This document shows positions 54,814 to 56,299 of a DNA stretch of 56,299 nucleotides, piece by piece. The notes beneath the pieces were generated by a model. That model made no database searches and had not been told where the DNA came from. It saw nothing but the letters and a program-made list of their open reading frames with translations. Position 1 is the stretch's first letter. The number at the start of each line of letters is the position of its first letter. This DNA comes from Bacillota bacterium. Its GTDB lineage: Bacteria > Bacillota > Clostridia > Peptostreptococcales > Acidaminobacteraceae. The stretch lies in assembly GCA_025210655.1 (NCBI GenBank), contig JAOARG010000060.1, positions 1 through 56,299 of the forward strand, in the 5' to 3' direction. The position numbers were made by a program, and so were the translations under genes.

Positions 54814-54955
54814 ATTTTACGCTGGTAAAATCTCATTGCTGATTGATTTATCAATCTCTACTCATAAAAGCAAGTATTAGCTTTTATACTACCCGCGAAG
54901 CACTATTCGTGACTGCTAGGAACACTATTCAGCTTTTCCAACGGAAAAGCAGTAT
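54814..54955. repeat. right half of a GGGTAGTG-box element
   Basis: From the hairpin ATTTTAC-GCTG-GTAAAAT to CTTTTCCAACGGAAAAG it matches the right arms at 53838-53988 and 54594-54737 closely. No left half precedes it. It balances the lone left half at 53515. Confidence 0.75.
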
Positions 54956-54984
54956 AATCTAAATTTTAACTTCTGAACAACAAA

Positions 54985-55010
54985 AGAGGAGCCTGCTTAC
55001 TAGCTCCTCT
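54985..55010 (-). terminator. terminator of the minus-strand gene at 55018
   Basis: AGAGGAGC and GCTCCTCT form an 8-bp GC-rich stem with a 10-base loop. On the minus strand TTTTGTTGTT follows. Confidence 0.8.
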
Positions 55011-55017
55011 ACTCTAA

Positions 55018-55444
55018 TTACTCTTTCTCTAATTGCTTCTTCACTTCATCATTAAATACATCTACAAATTCTTTAGCTGTAGGATTATCTAATGCTCTTA
55101 ATGCATCTATCACTCTTTGCTGATCTTCTATATCATCATAGTCATTACAATTTATTCCTAACACATACTCATAACCATAGATCATATTACTTATATGTTG
55201 ATTGTCTTCTGCCAATATCTCTATTACTGCATCATTTAGATCTGTGACATATAAGCTATCGTCAAAAATATTTTCTATATCAAAATCTAATAAGTTTCCG
55301 CGCTTCAAGATTAAACGCTGTCGTAACAATTAAAAGTGATTTGTCAGGCAAAAAGCTTCGTCCACTCACTGCATATCCTGGTGCTATATTCATTAGAATC
55401 ATAAACGCGACCAGAAAAATTGATATTAATTTTCTCAATTTCAT
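55018..55444 (-). pseudogene. secreted protein gene with a frameshift
   Basis: An ATG at 55442-55444, after GGGGGAAG, opens a frame with a clean signal peptide (KLRKLISIFLVAFMILMNIA, then PGYAVSGRSF). It stops after about 54 codons. The next frame overlaps and continues with LLDFDIENIFDDSLYVTDLN to residue EKE before a terminator. A single-base change near 55280 would join them into one protein of about 140 residues. The mature part is acidic and not recognised. Natural decay, a sequencing error or recoding are all possible. Confidence 0.6.
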
Positions 55445-55592
55445 TTTACTTCCCCCCTAATATTAAATTATCCCTGTATGTAAATATACCAAACAATATG
55501 ATTTTATCAGAAAAAATAGGACTTTGGTTTGAGTTGGCGTGTATTGCCGGTTTTTTGGGGTGAATGACCGGGAAGGATTGCTTAGGGATGGT

Positions 55593-55655
55593 CTAGTGGT
55601 GGGGAGGAGGGCTTTTTAAAATCTGTTTGCGATTTTTATGTCCTGCGGAGCCTTT
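55593..55655. repeat. truncated copy of the 27211 repeat unit
   Basis: GGCTTTTTAAAATCTG then TTTGCGATTTTTATGTCCTG and CGGAGCCTTTGGGG resemble the centre of the units at 27211-27796 (AAATCTATAAGCGATTTTAG, TCCTACGGAGCTTT). The AAAATTCAT hairpin and right arm are missing. It lies in a gene-poor stretch (55445-56130). Confidence 0.55.
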
Positions 55656-55665
55656 GGGGAAGTTA

Positions 55666-55889
55666 ATGATTACAATTATTTTTATATCTATTATTTATCT
55701 CATAGGTTCAATTGACTTTATACTAAATAACATATTCCTAAAGTTATAGTTAGTTCGGGTTCTATACTTACTTGTATCCATCAATTTGACCCGTGTTTAT
55801 CTTCAATATCGGAAGTGCTAGCAAATGTTTTTGTGTTTGTCATAACTGCCATAGCTATCGGCAAATATATGTCAAAAGAGGGGAACTGA
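55666..55889 (+). pseudogene. possible small membrane protein gene, frameshifted
   Basis: ATG at 55666 after GGGGAAG encodes ITIIFISIIYLIGSIDFILN and stops after 27 codons. A second frame then reads SSGSILTCIHQFDPCLSSIS and LANVFVFVITAIAIGKYMSK to a stop at 55887. Together they would make a small protein of about 74 residues with two membrane segments. The family is not recognised and the call is weak. Confidence 0.3.
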
Positions 55890-56038
55890 TTTTAGAATTT
55901 GAATTTTTTTTGTGAAATTTTGGTGGATAGACTCAAGTGTTTTAGTTGAATCTATTAAGAACATTAATCGTACTTGAGAAAGGATGAATTTATAATTTGG
56001 GTTTTAGAAGAATTTATTAGTGAGTTGAGGTAAATAAA

Positions 56039-56092
56039 AAATCCTCCACTAGTAATTAATTTTATATCATTAACTACTTCCGTGGAAGATTT
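56039..56092 (-). terminator. terminator of the right-edge surface protein gene
   Basis: AAATCCTCCACTAGTAATTA pairs with TAACTACTTCCGTGGAAGAT through about 20 bp with few mismatches. TTTTTTATTT follows on the minus strand. Confidence 0.7.
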
Positions 56093-56130
56093 ATTATTTT
56101 TACACTAAATTTTTTTTCAGTCTCAAAATT

Positions 56131-56299
56131 TTATTCCATCGCAATTGTGTACTCAGCCTTTGTTCCATCTTCTGCTGTTACTGCAATTACCATCGTTGCT
56201 GTCACATCTGTATTTTCTTGATCTGCTACTGCTTCTCCGCCTGTTCCAGCAAGAATTTCTACTCCTGCTTTATCAGATACTGTAAGACCTGCTTTTAAT
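56131..56299 (-). CDS. C-terminus of a surface protein, cut by window edge
   Basis: The last 55 codons of a minus-strand gene are visible: AGLTVSDKAGVEILAGTGGE near the edge, then TATMVIAVTAEDGTKAEYTI and a stop at 56131. The AEDGTKAEYTI ending is typical of Ig- or cadherin-like beta modules at the ends of secreted bacterial surface proteins. Codon use (GCA, GAA, ACA) is like that of the large S-layer gene, suggesting high expression. The rest of the gene is outside the window. Confidence 0.6.
   Translation of the reverse strand, partial: LKAGLTVSDKAGVEILAGTGGEAVADQENTDVTATMVIAVTAEDGTKAEYTIAME

Overview
The window looks like chromosomal DNA of a low-GC, anaerobic Firmicute of the Clostridia/Tissierellia type. 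The evidence is strong AT richness, AGGAGG-type ribosome sites, frequent GTG/TTG starts, SLH-domain S-layer proteins and OmpR-type two-component systems. The species cannot be fixed from sequence alone. Some gene content (two RND pumps, two TolC-like proteins, an LpxD-like acyltransferase, an enterobacterial-common-antigen-like sugar pathway) is more usual in bacteria with two membranes.

Layout. 1-219: 5' part of an acyl carrier protein. 815-15933 (all minus strand): a surface glycan operon headed by a winged-helix regulator with a clear promoter. It encodes an initiating sugar-phosphate transferase, a WbpA/B/D/E-like set for UDP-GlcNAc(3NAc)A, and an RmlA/RmlB/WecE/WecD/WecF set for Fuc4NAc. 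It also holds an LpxD-like acyltransferase, a deacetylase, a GT4 glycosyltransferase, and an unexpected aldolase plus class IV aminotransferase. 16162-21004: a tetR-adaptor-RND efflux operon. 22123-26275: two SLH proteins. 26380-27117: a class I amidotransferase-like hydrolase. 27955-37701: a second efflux locus (RND, lipoprotein adaptor, HK-RR pair, two TolC-like proteins). 38900-41015: another HK-RR pair. 41216-44189: three secreted repeat proteins (WG-like, PPC-like, MORN). 44857-49005: small membrane exporter-like protein, nucleotide-sugar 4,6-dehydratase and O-antigen ligase-like protein. 49157-53041: the large acidic S-layer protein. 55018-56299: two probably frameshifted genes and the end of another surface protein.

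The most unusual content is between the genes. Four paralogous 116-118 residue four-helix-bundle proteins (23S rRNA intervening-sequence protein family) occur far from any rRNA, at 21550, 38227, 44358 and 53989. Each is preceded, 52-57 nt before its start codon, by the same palindrome, TGTATGCA-N4-GCATACCAA, whose spacer differs in every copy. Each is embedded in its own family of long palindromic elements. The well-preserved elements are about 300-350 bp and carry four short boxes on the left and four inverted boxes on the right, mirror-symmetric to within about 10 nt, with small hairpins between them. Box sequences differ per family: TTAGGC beside copy 1, TCTAGGG beside copy 2, AGCAATTGG (degraded) beside copy 3, GAATAGTG/GGGTAGTG beside copy 4. 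An orphan GTTAAGC element lies at 30512-30861. Two elements run into the 3' ends of signalling genes and supply their stop codons. I infer an undescribed repeat-plus-protein system in which each protein may recognise its own family of boxes. The architecture is read directly from the sequence; the function is not known.
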